From an uncultured Acidimicrobiales bacterium (GTDB taxonomy: Bacteria > Actinomycetota > Acidimicrobiia > Acidimicrobiales > Bin134), in contig OX638344.1 in assembly GCA_951813555.1 (NCBI GenBank), forward strand, positions 3,039,076-3,103,075: 64,000 bases of DNA. Reading direction: 5' to 3'. A model generated the notes under the pieces. That model was not told the DNA's origin. It saw only the letters and a list, made by a program, of their open reading frames with translations, and made no database searches. Positions within the stretch are counted from its first letter, which is position 1, and every line of letters starts with the position of its first letter. Made by a program: the position numbers and the translations under genes. Below, piece by piece: positions 42,405 through 51,217 of this stretch.

Positions 42405-44699
42405 ATGGGTTTCGTCGGGGACTCTATAGCCCGGCTCGAGGACCCTCGGCTCCTGCGCGGGGTGGGTCGGTTCGTGGACGATATCGATCTGCCGGGCCAA
42501 CTTTGGATGCGGGTCGTGAGATCGACCTTGGCTCACGGTCTGCTGACAGGGATCGATGCCTCCGCGGCTTCTGCTATGGCCGGTGTTCGATTGGTGCTCA
42601 CCGGCGCCGACGTTGCCCATATCGAGCCCATCCCGCTGCGATTGCCCTTTGACGGCCTCGGACTCGAACAGGCACTTCAACCGGTCCTGGCACAAGACCG
42701 AGTTCGCTACGTGGGTGAGCCGGTGGCGCTCGTACTTGCCGAAGATCCGTATCTGGCCGAGGATGCGGCAGAGGCAGTGGTCGTTGATGTCGAGCCGCTG
42801 GATGCGGTGGTCGACATGCTCCGCGCCCCCAGCCAACCTTCGCTGTGGCCCGATTCTTCGAATGAACTCTGCGCCCTCGAAAAGGGATACGGCGACATTG
42901 AGGCGGCGTTCGAAGAAGCACAACGTGTGGTTACCGCAGAGGTCGCCATCGGGCGGCACTCAGGGGTACCCCTTGAGACCAGAGGACTGGTTTGCGACTT
43001 CGATGCCGGCCGCGAAGAGCTCACGGTATGGGGTGCCACCTTGGTGACGCACTATCACCGCAAGGTCTTGGCCCGCTTGCTAAAAAGACCGCCCGCGACC
43101 ATCCACATGCGCTCGACCGATGCCGGCGGGAGCTTCGGGGTCCGCGGTGACTTCTTCCCCGAGGACTTTCTGGTCGCCTACGGCGCAGTGTTGACCGGAC
43201 GTCCGGTCAAGTGGATCGAAGACCGGACTGAGAACCTCACCACAACTAACCACGCTCGCGAACAGACCCACCACCTGCGGGGCGCCTTCGACTCAGAGGG
43301 CCGCCTGTTGGGGCTGGAGGCTGAGGTTTGGCACAACAAGGGGGCCTACATCCGCCCCACTGGGGTCATCGTGTCCGAGCTCACTCTGGGGATGATCCCC
43401 GGTCCCTACCGTCTGCCCGCCTATGCGTCCAAGATCCATGTACTCACCACCAACAAGACCCCGGTAGGCCCCTATCGGGCGCCGGGTCGCTACGAGCTCA
43501 CCGTCGCCCGAGAGCAACTACTAGATCTGGCCGCCGCCGAATTCAACCTTGATCCGGTTGAGATTCGCCGCAGGAATCTGCTCACTGCTGCCGAGTTGCC
43601 GTATGAGCCGGGATTCCAGTTGGCCGGCGAGTCGTTCATGCTTGACTCGGGCGACTTCATCGGTCTGATCGATCAAGCCGGAGCCAAGTACGCCGAGTGG
43701 CGTGATGAGCTAGCCGGTGACAATGGCGATCGCCGAGGCATCGGATTGTCGATATTCATGGACAAGAGCGGGCTGGGTTTCTATGAGACGGGGGCGGTTG
43801 ACATCGATACCGCCGGGGCCGTTCGGGTATTCATCGGGGGTGCATCGTCGGGTCAGGGCATCGAGACCGTGATGGCGCAGATCGCCGCCGACGAGCTGGG
43901 CGTAGACCCCGCCGATATCCAAGTCATCCATGGTGATTCCGACCTGGTCCCCGACGGCGTGGGCTCGTGGTCCAGCCGCTCGACGGTGATCGGTGGCATG
44001 GCTGTGCAGACTGCGGCCCGCCACACCGCCGACAAGGCCAAGCGAATTGCCGCCGACCTGCTTGAAGCCGCCACCGGCGATCTGGTGTTGGCCGAAGGTC
44101 GGGTGCATGTTGCGGGGGCACCGGCCAAATCGGTGACGCTTGGCCAGATTGCCGACGCGTGCGGGACGCTTGAGGCGGCCCAACGGGGCGAGGAGCCGGG
44201 GCTAGGCGCCCGTGAGGTCCATTTCGACGAGCGAATGAACTATCCGTACGGGGCGGTGGTGGTCGACGCCTCGCTCGACTCCGAGTCGGGGCAAGTGCGA
44301 CTGCATCGAGTGTGGTTGGGTTGCGAGGTCGGCAAGGCGGTCAACCCGAAGCTCGTCGAAGGCCAGGTGCTCGGAGGGTTCGCACAAGGACTGGGAGGCG
44401 CATTGCTCGAGGAATTCGCCTTCGACGAGAACGGTCAGCCCCAAGCAGCCAACTTCATGGACTATTTGATGCCCACCGCTGCCGACCTACCTCCGATCGA
44501 GACAGAGATCCTCGAGAACGCCCCAACCCCGACCAACCCGTTGGGCGCCAAGGGCGCAGGCGAGGCCGGGATCGCCGGTGCCGGAGGGGCGATCGCCGCC
44601 GCAGTAGGCCATGCGCTCGGCGACCCCGGTGCGGTGAGGGCGCTTCCGATCACGGCTGATTGGGTACTGGCTCAGCTCATAGCCAAACAAGAGTCCTAG
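42405..44699 (+). CDS. Molybdenum hydroxylase large subunit 5
   Basis: 764 residues. Starts MGFVGDSIARLEDPRLLRGV after a strong ribosome site (AGGAGAGGAG). Marks: TDAGGSFGVRGDFFPEDF (first Gly of the usual GGGFG replaced by Ala-Gly-Gly-Ser), active-site loop VGPYRAPGRYELTV, GGASSGQGIETVMAQIAADE, catalytic Glu in GAKGAGEAGIAGAG. Closest to the large subunit at 25204 (same R-H-S-G-x-P-x-E-T-R-G-L and K-S-G-L-G segments), so the two arose by duplication and may act on related compounds. No Fe-S or FAD gene is nearby on this strand. Confidence 0.9.
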   Translation: MGFVGDSIARLEDPRLLRGVGRFVDDIDLPGQLWMRVVRSTLAHGLLTGIDASAASAMAGVRLVLTGADVAHIEPIPLRLPFDGLGLEQALQPVLAQDRVRYVGEPVALVLAEDPYLAEDAAEAVVVDVEPLDAVVDMLRAPSQPSLWPDSSNELCALEKGYGDIEAAFEEAQRVVTAEVAIGRHSGVPLETRGLVCDFDAGREELTVWGATLVTHYHRKVLARLLKRPPATIHMRSTDAGGSFGVRGDFFPEDFLVAYGAVLTGRPVKWIEDRTENLTTTNHAREQTHHLRGAFDSEGRLLGLEAEVWHNKGAYIRPTGVIVSELTLGMIPGPYRLPAYASKIHVLTTNKTPVGPYRAPGRYELTVAREQLLDLAAAEFNLDPVEIRRRNLLTAAELPYEPGFQLAGESFMLDSGDFIGLIDQAGAKYAEWRDELAGDNGDRRGIGLSIFMDKSGLGFYETGAVDIDTAGAVRVFIGGASSGQGIETVMAQIAADELGVDPADIQVIHGDSDLVPDGVGSWSSRSTVIGGMAVQTAARHTADKAKRIAADLLEAATGDLVLAEGRVHVAGAPAKSVTLGQIADACGTLEAAQRGEEPGLGAREVHFDERMNYPYGAVVVDASLDSESGQVRLHRVWLGCEVGKAVNPKLVEGQVLGGFAQGLGGALLEEFAFDENGQPQAANFMDYLMPTAADLPPIETEILENAPTPTNPLGAKGAGEAGIAGAGGAIAAAVGHALGDPGAVRALPITADWVLAQLIAKQES

Positions 44700-44787
44700 G
44701 GCTTGTGGCGCTTTTGTCGCCCAGCGATTAAATTCGATCTCCTAGAAGCCCAGCCCTACGAGGCAACCCACGAAAGCCGAGCCACCC

Positions 44788-45597
44788 ATGAAGACTGAGA
44801 TGTACGCATACCTTGAGGGTCGAGACCGCGTCGTGTTGCCCTCAGGCACGAGCAACTTCGAAGACGCGTTCGAGCGCTGGCTCGACCCTGACAAGACCGC
44901 TATCGCCTGTATCGACATGCACCGCGGTCACATAGGCCCCGAGGACGATCTGACCTGTCCGTGCCCGCGGGCTCGGGTGAAAATCCCCGCCCACGACATG
45001 TTCCACCGGATGGCGCGGGCCATCGACATCCCGATCATTCACGTCCAGCACTGGCAGAGGTACGGCGGGATCGACGACTTGAACTCCAAGCAGTACAACC
45101 GCATGGCCAACTGGCGGGTGCTGTACGAGCTGTATCTGCCCCCGAATCCGTCAATGGACCAGCACAGCTGGGAAGGCACCAAGTGGCTGGACATCATGGT
45201 CGAGGAGGAAGAAGGGGACTACTACGTCCGGACCAAGAAGCGCCTCTCGTCCTTTGTCCCCACCGATTTCGAGTTCCTGCTCCGCCAGCTCGACATCAAG
45301 AACCTGGTCCTTACCGGGACAATGACCGATGCCTGCGTTTTGTCGACCGCCTTTGATGCCGCCAACCGCGATTTTCGAGTCATCGTGCCCGGCGACATCG
45401 TGGCCGGGGCCAGCGAGGAGGCCGAAGCCGCTGCGCTGCTGGTCACCTCGCTGCACCTTGGGCTAGTCACCGACGGCCCCGCCCTGATTCGCGAGTGGTA
45501 CGCCCGCAAGGGTGTGGCCGTCCCGTGGGAGTTGGACGGCATCGTGAAGATGACCGAGGCGTCTGGCGTCCTCGAGGACGCCGAGGTCTTCGCCTAG
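44788..45597 (+). CDS. Cysteine hydrolase (isochorismatase-like amidase)
   Basis: 269 residues. The triad of the family is visible: Asp in IACIDMHRGHIGP, Lys in YVRTKKRLSSF, and the nucleophilic Cys in TGTMTDACVLSTAFDA. Relatives include N-carbamoylsarcosine amidase, biuret hydrolase, ureidoacrylate amidohydrolase and nicotinamidase. Given the nucleoside-type importer and Mo hydroxylases upstream and a ring-opening amidohydrolase at 57384, a carbamoyl- or ureido-acid amidase role is the best guess, but the alignment cannot be made from here. It follows the Mo subunit by 88 bases and converges on an SDR gene. Confidence 0.86.
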   Translation: MKTEMYAYLEGRDRVVLPSGTSNFEDAFERWLDPDKTAIACIDMHRGHIGPEDDLTCPCPRARVKIPAHDMFHRMARAIDIPIIHVQHWQRYGGIDDLNSKQYNRMANWRVLYELYLPPNPSMDQHSWEGTKWLDIMVEEEEGDYYVRTKKRLSSFVPTDFEFLLRQLDIKNLVLTGTMTDACVLSTAFDAANRDFRVIVPGDIVAGASEEAEAAALLVTSLHLGLVTDGPALIREWYARKGVAVPWELDGIVKMTEASGVLEDAEVFA

Positions 45598-45604
45598 AGC
45601 TATG

Positions 45605-46378
45605 TCAGACGGCGGTGTAGCCCCCGTCGACATACAACAGGTGGCCGTGGACGAAGTCTGAGGCCGCCGAGGCCAAGAAGACGGCCGAACCGGCAATATC
45701 GTTCGGCTGGCCGACGCGCCCGGCGGGAACCCGCGGGAGAAATGCCTCCAAGAAGCCCGGGTCGTCGAGGAGGTACGCGTTCATCTCGGTTCGAACCGCG
45801 GTGGGTGCGATGGCGTTGACATTCACACCGTGGGGGGCCCATTCCAAGGCCAGTGTCCGGGTGAGCTGCATGACGCCGCCCTTGGAGGCGCAGTAGGCGG
45901 CAAACCCGGGAAAGCCCACCTCACTGAACGTTGAGGCGAGGTTGATGATTTTGCCTGCGCCCGCCTCGACGAAGCGAGCACCCGCGGCTTGACAGCAGAA
46001 GAACAGGGCCTTCAGATTGGCGTCGATGGTGGCGTCCCAATCCTGTTCGGACACATCGAGCGCCGGCGCGGTCAACTGCACGCCGGCTGAGTTCACCAAG
46101 ATGTCGAATCCACCGAGCCCATCGGCCAGTTCCGCGAACACGCCGGGAATGCTGTCGACATCGGTGAGGTCGGCGACCTTGACCGCGGCGGACTGGCCGA
46201 GGGCGCGAACCGCAGCCGCCGTGTCTTCGAGCAGTTCAGCCGTGCGGCCGATCACCGCCACGTCGGCGCCCGCCTCGGCCAACGCCACCGCTATGGCTGC
46301 GCCGATCCCCCTCCCTCCGCCGGTGACGATCGCTTTCTTTCCGGCCAAGGCATTCTCAGACATCTTGCTGTTCTCCAA
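45605..46378 (-). CDS. Short-chain dehydrogenase/reductase (SDR)
   Basis: 257 residues, a classical SDR. Cofactor motif VTGGGRGIGAAIAVAL near the N-terminus, VNSAGVQLTAPAL (the NNAG element), catalytic Ser in IINLASTFSEVG and Tyr-x-x-x-Lys in AAYCASKGGVMQL. Ends MFVH-type region FVHGHLLYVDGGYTAV, typical of the FabG-like branch. After the second strand the residues are VIGRT, which with the Arg points to NADP. Ribosome site GGAG precedes the ATG. It lies 12 bases downstream of Mo large subunit 6 and is probably the last gene of that operon, interconverting a hydroxy and a keto intermediate. Confidence 0.9.
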   Translation of the reverse strand: MENSKMSENALAGKKAIVTGGGRGIGAAIAVALAEAGADVAVIGRTAELLEDTAAAVRALGQSAAVKVADLTDVDSIPGVFAELADGLGGFDILVNSAGVQLTAPALDVSEQDWDATIDANLKALFFCCQAAGARFVEAGAGKIINLASTFSEVGFPGFAAYCASKGGVMQLTRTLALEWAPHGVNVNAIAPTAVRTEMNAYLLDDPGFLEAFLPRVPAGRVGQPNDIAGSAVFLASAASDFVHGHLLYVDGGYTAV

Positions 46379-46390
46379 TTCGGATTGGGG

Positions 46391-48700
46391 CTAACTGGCG
46401 TTTTGAAGCGCCCGGTAAACCGTTTCCGGCCCCAGCGGCGTTTCGGTGATCTTGGCTCCCAGCGGGAGCAGGGCGTCGGCCACGGCATTGGCGATTGCGG
46501 CCGGAGCGCCAACCGCACCGCCCTCCCCCGCACCCTTCATCCCATCGGCGTTCAGGGGTGTGGGGACCACCATGTGCTCCACCACCATCTCGGGCATATT
46601 GCCGATGGCGGGAACCAAGTAGTCCATGAAGTTCGCATTCAGTGGTTGGCCGTCGTCGCTGTAGGCGATCTCCTCGAGGAGCGCGCCGCCGATGCCCAGC
46701 GCCACGCCGCCCTGGACCTGACCATCCACCAAGAGTGGATTGATCAGCGTCCCGGAGTCATTGACCACCACATGGCGAATAAGGGTGACCACACCGGTCT
46801 CGGTGTCGACTTCTACGGTGGCAACGTGGCATCCATAGGAAAAGGTGTTCGTCGGAGGGTGATAGATATCGGTCGCATCCAGGGTGTAGTTGTCGACTCC
46901 CATCGGTAATGGCTGGCCCGGAGCCACCCTTCCCGCTACCTGGGCGAGCGACACTGAGCTGGCTGGCGACCCCTTGACCCGGACTTCGCCGTCCACCAGT
47001 TCGAGGTCCTGCGGCGAGGCCTCCAGCATCTCGGCGGCGATCTTGATCGCCTGCTCTTTGATCGAGCCAGCGGCATGGCGCACGGCGGTGCCGCCTATGG
47101 GTGCGCTCCGGCTGGCGTAGGTGCCCACGCCGGTGGCTACCAGGTCGGTGTCTCCGTGCACGACCACAATGTCGTCGAATTCGACACCGAGCTCGTCGGC
47201 GGTGATCTGGGCGAGGACGGTGTCGTGGCCTTGCCCGCTGCTGCAGGCGCCTGTGAACACGATCACTTGGCCGGAGGGTTCGACTCGGACGCGACCGCTT
47301 TCGTAGGGGCCGAGTCCTGTCTCCTCGACGAAAAAGCCGATGCCAATGCCCAGATAGCGGCCTTCAGCCCGGGCCCGTTCCTGTTCGCCGCGGAACTCGT
47401 CCCACTCGGCGGCGGCCAGGGCACGGTTCAGGCATTCCGGGTAGTCACCCGAGTCATAGACAATCTCCCCGGCCAAGACGTTGCCGATCCCGCGGTGGAG
47501 CGGGAACACATCCTTCGAGAACATGTTGCGTCTTCGGACCTCTCCCGGGTCGATGCCGACGGCGGCGGCAACGACATCGATGATGCGCTCCATGGTGAAC
47601 GCGGCCTGAACGTGGCCGACGCCTCGGAATGGGTTGAGGGGCGTGGTGTTGGTCATGACCACCGTCGACAACAGTTGCTGATGCTCGATGACGTAGGGCC
47701 CCGAGAGCATCGAAACCCCAATGAAGGGCTCGACCAGCGTCAGACGCTGGAGGTAAGCGCCGGTGTTGGTCACGGCATGGTCGCGGATGGCCACGATCCT
47801 GCCGTCGTCGTCGTAGCCCACGTCGACGTCGTGATATTGCTCGCGGCCGTGGGTGGAAGCCAGGAAGTGCTCGTAGCGGTCCTCCACCCACTTGATGGGT
47901 CGGCCGATCTGTCGGCAAGCCAAGCCGAGGACGACCTCCTCGGGATAGGGCTGGAGCTTCACCCCGAAGGCGCCGCCGACATCGGGGGCGATCACCCGGA
48001 CGGCGTTCTCGGGCAGCCCCAGGTAGCCGACGAGCGTGGCCTTGAGGCTGTGGGGAACCTGGGTCGACGACCACATGGTGAGGCCCTGGCGCGGCTCGTC
48101 CCATTCGACGATCACTCCCCTGGTCTCCAGCGGCGTGCCCGCATACCGCTGGGTTACGAACCGCTCGCTGAGGGTGTGGGGCGCGGTCGCCAGCGCCGAC
48201 TCGGCGTCACCCAACGAGTACTCCAGCACATCGACCACATTCGATTCAAAGTGAACCAGCGGCGCGTCGGGAGCCACCGCCGCTTCAGCGGTCGACACCG
48301 CGGGCAGCGGTTCATAGTCCACGTCGATCAACCCCGCGATGTCTTCGGCGATGTAGCGGTCGCCCTCGACAACGAGGAGCGCTACCGGCTCGCCCACAAA
48401 CCGGACCTTGTCGGTGGCCAGGATGGGCTGGTTGAACGGCTTGGTGGTCTCCTCGGCATCGATACAGGGCAAAGGAGGCAGCCCGTCCGGTAGATCGTCA
48501 GCGGTGAGGACGCAGACTGCTCGCGGATCGGCGGCCGCGGCACTCGAATCGATCCCCCGAATCAGCGCATGGGCGTGGGGGCTGCGCACGAACACCGCGT
48601 GAACCAGGCCGTGCAGCTTGATGTCGGACAGATACCGGCCATCTCCCCGAAGCAGGCGGGGGTCTTCCTTTCGGCGAATGCTGGCGCCGAACAAGCTCAT
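46391..48700 (-). CDS. Molybdenum hydroxylase large subunit 6
   Basis: 769 residues from the ATG at 48700 (MSLFGASIRRKEDPRLLRGD), overlapping the Fe-S stop as ATGA; the longer open frame is spurious. Marks: APDVGGAFGVKLQPYPEE, active-site loop LNPFRGVGHVQAAF (Pro-Phe-Arg, distinct from all others here), GACSSGQGHDTVLAQITADE, catalytic Glu in GMKGAGEGGAVGAP. With the Fe-S and FAD genes upstream it forms a complete, co-translated three-subunit enzyme. The loop lacks the CO-dehydrogenase Cys. The substrate is probably an aldehyde or heterocycle. Confidence 0.9.
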   Translation of the reverse strand: MSLFGASIRRKEDPRLLRGDGRYLSDIKLHGLVHAVFVRSPHAHALIRGIDSSAAAADPRAVCVLTADDLPDGLPPLPCIDAEETTKPFNQPILATDKVRFVGEPVALLVVEGDRYIAEDIAGLIDVDYEPLPAVSTAEAAVAPDAPLVHFESNVVDVLEYSLGDAESALATAPHTLSERFVTQRYAGTPLETRGVIVEWDEPRQGLTMWSSTQVPHSLKATLVGYLGLPENAVRVIAPDVGGAFGVKLQPYPEEVVLGLACRQIGRPIKWVEDRYEHFLASTHGREQYHDVDVGYDDDGRIVAIRDHAVTNTGAYLQRLTLVEPFIGVSMLSGPYVIEHQQLLSTVVMTNTTPLNPFRGVGHVQAAFTMERIIDVVAAAVGIDPGEVRRRNMFSKDVFPLHRGIGNVLAGEIVYDSGDYPECLNRALAAAEWDEFRGEQERARAEGRYLGIGIGFFVEETGLGPYESGRVRVEPSGQVIVFTGACSSGQGHDTVLAQITADELGVEFDDIVVVHGDTDLVATGVGTYASRSAPIGGTAVRHAAGSIKEQAIKIAAEMLEASPQDLELVDGEVRVKGSPASSVSLAQVAGRVAPGQPLPMGVDNYTLDATDIYHPPTNTFSYGCHVATVEVDTETGVVTLIRHVVVNDSGTLINPLLVDGQVQGGVALGIGGALLEEIAYSDDGQPLNANFMDYLVPAIGNMPEMVVEHMVVPTPLNADGMKGAGEGGAVGAPAAIANAVADALLPLGAKITETPLGPETVYRALQNAS

Positions 48701-49176
48701 GGCCCACCTCCCCGAAGGGTCACCGCTTCTTCCACCGCTTCCACGATCTTGACGTAGCCCGTGCAGCGGCACAGGTTCCCGCCCAGGCCCTCGATGATCT
48801 CCTCCCGGGTCGGTGTGGGATTCTCATCCAGCAGCTCGGAGATGGTCATCACGAACCCCGGGGTGCAGAAGCCGCATTGCATTCCGTGCTTGGCCCAGAA
48901 CGCCTGCTCGATGGGACCGAGCTCGTCGCCGGCGGTCAGGCCTTCGAGGGTGGTGACCTCGCTCCCGTCGGCCTGAACGGTAAACAGCAGGCATGCTCGG
49001 GCCGTCTCCCCGTCGACGAGAACGGTGCAGGCGCCGCACACGCCGTGTTCGCACGCCAGGTGGGTCGCGGTGAGGTCCAGCCGCTCTCGCAGGAAGTCAG
49101 CCAGCGTGAGGCGGGCCGGCACCGAATCGGTCCTCTCGACGCCATTTACGGTGATGGTGACAGCGTGATCGCTCAT
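48697..49176 (-). CDS. Molybdenum hydroxylase Fe-S subunit 3
   Basis: 159 residues. Cluster motifs: THLACEHGVCGACTVLVDG with RACLLF, and MQCGFCTPGFVM with NLCRCTGYVKIVEAV. Starts MSDHAVTITVNGVERTDS. The start overlaps the FAD-subunit stop by four bases and the stop overlaps the large subunit by ATGA. It carries electrons between the Mo centre of subunit 6 and the FAD subunit. Confidence 0.92.
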   Translation of the reverse strand: MSDHAVTITVNGVERTDSVPARLTLADFLRERLDLTATHLACEHGVCGACTVLVDGETARACLLFTVQADGSEVTTLEGLTAGDELGPIEQAFWAKHGMQCGFCTPGFVMTISELLDENPTPTREEIIEGLGGNLCRCTGYVKIVEAVEEAVTLRGGGP

Positions 49177-50024
49177 ACGGCGCGCTCCAGGGCTTGGGTG
49201 AGTGCTCGTCGGCTGGTAACCGTGGCCAGGTGCAGTCGGTAGTCACTCGAGGCGTGTACATCGCTGCCGGGGCTGAGGCCTTCGGGGGCCAGCGCGGCTG
49301 CTTCGGTCGGGCTCGCCCCACCGAGCATGGCCGCCTCGACCGCGGTGGCCCGCATCGGCCGATCCCCCACCCCGATCAAAGCCAAGTGGGCGCCGACGAC
49401 GCTGCCGGAGTCTCCGATCTCGACCTGGCAAAGCGCACCGCACAGGGCATAGTCGCCTGGTCGGCGGGAGATCTCCACCACTGACCATCCGGTCCGCGGG
49501 CCCGACGCCGGCAATTCGACCGCGGTCAGTATCTCGTCGTCGGCGATGGCGGTACTCAAGAACCCCTGAAACAGCTCCTCGGCTTCGATGGTCCGCTCCC
49601 CCGCGGGGCCGGTGACGTGCACGCGGCCCCCCAGCGCCAACACCACACCGGGCAATTCCCCGGCGGGGTCGGCGTGGGCAACGCTTCCGCCAATCGTGCC
49701 CCGCGACCGGATTTGCGGGTGCCCCACCTGGCGCAGCGCCTCAACCAGAAGCGGACATCGATCGGCCAACCGCGGATCGCGCTCTGCGCCGCGTTGCCTG
49801 GTCATCGCACCAATGACCAAGCGATCGCCCTCATCGGTGACGTGGTCGAGCCCATCCACCCGGGCCAAGTCCACCAGGAGCGCAGGACTGGCCAGCCGGA
49901 AGGCCAGAAGCGGAATCAGGCTTTGGCCCCCGGCCAGCACCTTGGCCTCCGAATCGCTCCCCAGGGCGGTGATCGCATCGGCAATCGATGTCGGGGCCAC
50001 ATAGTCGAAGTCGGGAGGCTTCAT
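49173..50024 (-). CDS. Molybdenum hydroxylase FAD subunit 3 (CoxM type)
   Basis: 283 residues. Flavin loops AKVLAGGQSLIPLLAFRLAS (about 32-51) and RSRGTIGGSVAHADPAGEL (about 107-125); C-terminal domain with RRPGDYALCGALCQVE. Starts MKPPDFDYVAPTSIADAITA, the usual opening. Its start overlaps the stop of the old-yellow-enzyme gene by one base. The order FAD, Fe-S, large subunit matches the other complete enzymes in the window. Confidence 0.92.
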   Translation of the reverse strand: MKPPDFDYVAPTSIADAITALGSDSEAKVLAGGQSLIPLLAFRLASPALLVDLARVDGLDHVTDEGDRLVIGAMTRQRGAERDPRLADRCPLLVEALRQVGHPQIRSRGTIGGSVAHADPAGELPGVVLALGGRVHVTGPAGERTIEAEELFQGFLSTAIADDEILTAVELPASGPRTGWSVVEISRRPGDYALCGALCQVEIGDSGSVVGAHLALIGVGDRPMRATAVEAAMLGGASPTEAAALAPEGLSPGSDVHASSDYRLHLATVTSRRALTQALERAV

Positions 50025-51214
50025 CAGACCTCGCCTCGAATGCGAGCCCAGGCGTGTTTCAGGAGGTCAACATTGGACTCCCGCCAGCACTTCAGCGGCA
50101 CCGACCCCTCGTGCATGAGGCAGATATTGCACGAGACGCAGTCCACCATGCCGGTTCGACCTGCTTCGATCTGGCGAACCAGATCGGGCTCGCGGATGAA
50201 AGGGCGGGCCAGGGAGACGAAATCGGCCGACCCGTCTTCGATTACCCCGTTCATGAGCTCGATGGTGCGCACGCCGCCGACGAGAATCGTTTGCCCCCTG
50301 GCGGTGGCCCGGTGACGGCGAGCCTCCTCCCGGTAGTACGCCTCTTTGACCGGGGCGGCGAGCACCCGATGCAGGAGTTTGTCCTGCAAGGCCCGCGTCC
50401 GGGTCACGCCCACATATCGCGCCGCGCTTTCGGCCTTCGGCGACATGAGGCCGGCAGAGAGCTCGATGGCGTCCAGCCCGGCGTTGTCCATCATGGTGAC
50501 CGTGGCTCGACCTTCCTCAACCGGCAGGCCTTCGGGAACGTAGTCCCACAGCCCGATCTTGTTGGTGATCGGAAAGTCGTCGCCCACCGCTGACCGCATC
50601 GACTTGTACGTCTCGAGCAGCAGGCGCTGGCGGTTCTCCAGCGACCCGCCCCATTCGTCGTCGCGGCGATTGGTGGCCGGCGACAGGAACTCCGAAAGCA
50701 GATAGCCATGCCCGGCGTGGACGTGAACACCGTCGAAACCGGCCTCTCTCACCCGCCGGGCCGCGTTCCCGAACGCCTCGATGGCCTCCCAGATCTCGTC
50801 TGAGCTCGCTGCGGCCAACGGCAGGCGGTGAAACTGCGGATTCTCGACCACCGAGGGGGCCAGCGGCTCGATCGAGTCGTCTCGGCTCTGGCTGCCCGCA
50901 TGGTTGAGCTGGGCAAAGATCTTGCCCCCTTCGGCGTGGATGGCCTGAGTCAGCTTCTGCATCGGGGCGATGACCTCGTCGCGGTCGAGCGCGGTCATGC
51001 CCCGGATGTAGTTGCCCCGGGGGTGGACCGAGCAGTGACCGGTGAAGATGAGCCCGACGCCGTTGCGAGCCAGCCGGGTGTGGAGGTCGAGGTACTGCTG
51101 GGTGATGATGCCGCGATCGTCGGCCATGGTCTCGGAGGTGGACGATCGGATGATCCGATTGCGGGTCTCCACCCCCGCGAGGTTTCCCGGCCTCAGCACC
51201 GCAGGCGTCGACAT
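50024..51214 (-). CDS. Old-yellow-enzyme-family flavin oxidoreductase with a C-terminal Cys cluster
   Basis: 396 residues. FMN TIM barrel: IIRSSTSETMADDRG near the start, GKIFAQLNHAGSQSRD, HVHAGHGYLLSEFLSP followed by N-R-R-D-D-E-W-G-G-S, and ILVGGVRTIELMNG. The C-terminal 40 residues carry DCVSCNICLMHEGSVPLKCW, a C-x2-C-x2-C-x10-C cluster like the [4Fe-4S] site of 2,4-dienoyl-CoA reductases, yet the FAD/NADPH domains of those enzymes are absent. It would reduce activated C=C bonds or perform a related hydride transfer using an outside electron donor. A clear paralogue lies at 60895. It is three bases from the alpha/beta-hydrolase gene. Confidence 0.88.
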   Translation of the reverse strand: MSTPAVLRPGNLAGVETRNRIIRSSTSETMADDRGIITQQYLDLHTRLARNGVGLIFTGHCSVHPRGNYIRGMTALDRDEVIAPMQKLTQAIHAEGGKIFAQLNHAGSQSRDDSIEPLAPSVVENPQFHRLPLAAASSDEIWEAIEAFGNAARRVREAGFDGVHVHAGHGYLLSEFLSPATNRRDDEWGGSLENRQRLLLETYKSMRSAVGDDFPITNKIGLWDYVPEGLPVEEGRATVTMMDNAGLDAIELSAGLMSPKAESAARYVGVTRTRALQDKLLHRVLAAPVKEAYYREEARRHRATARGQTILVGGVRTIELMNGVIEDGSADFVSLARPFIREPDLVRQIEAGRTGMVDCVSCNICLMHEGSVPLKCWRESNVDLLKHAWARIRGEV

Positions 51215-51217
51215 GGG

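Noticed and set aside
44700..44787. A possible terminator in the gap after Mo large subunit 5 (GGCG-CTTTTGT-CGCC)
   Set aside because: The stem has only four pairs and no T-run follows.
47075..48493. A 472-codon open frame on the plus strand inside Mo large subunit 6
   Set aside because: It is the antisense frame of a well-recognised gene in GC-rich DNA; its translation is low-complexity and matches no family I know.
46391..50024. Naming the complete Mo enzymes carbon-monoxide dehydrogenases
   Set aside because: The active-site loops lack the Cys-Ser-Phe-Arg motif of true CO dehydrogenases.
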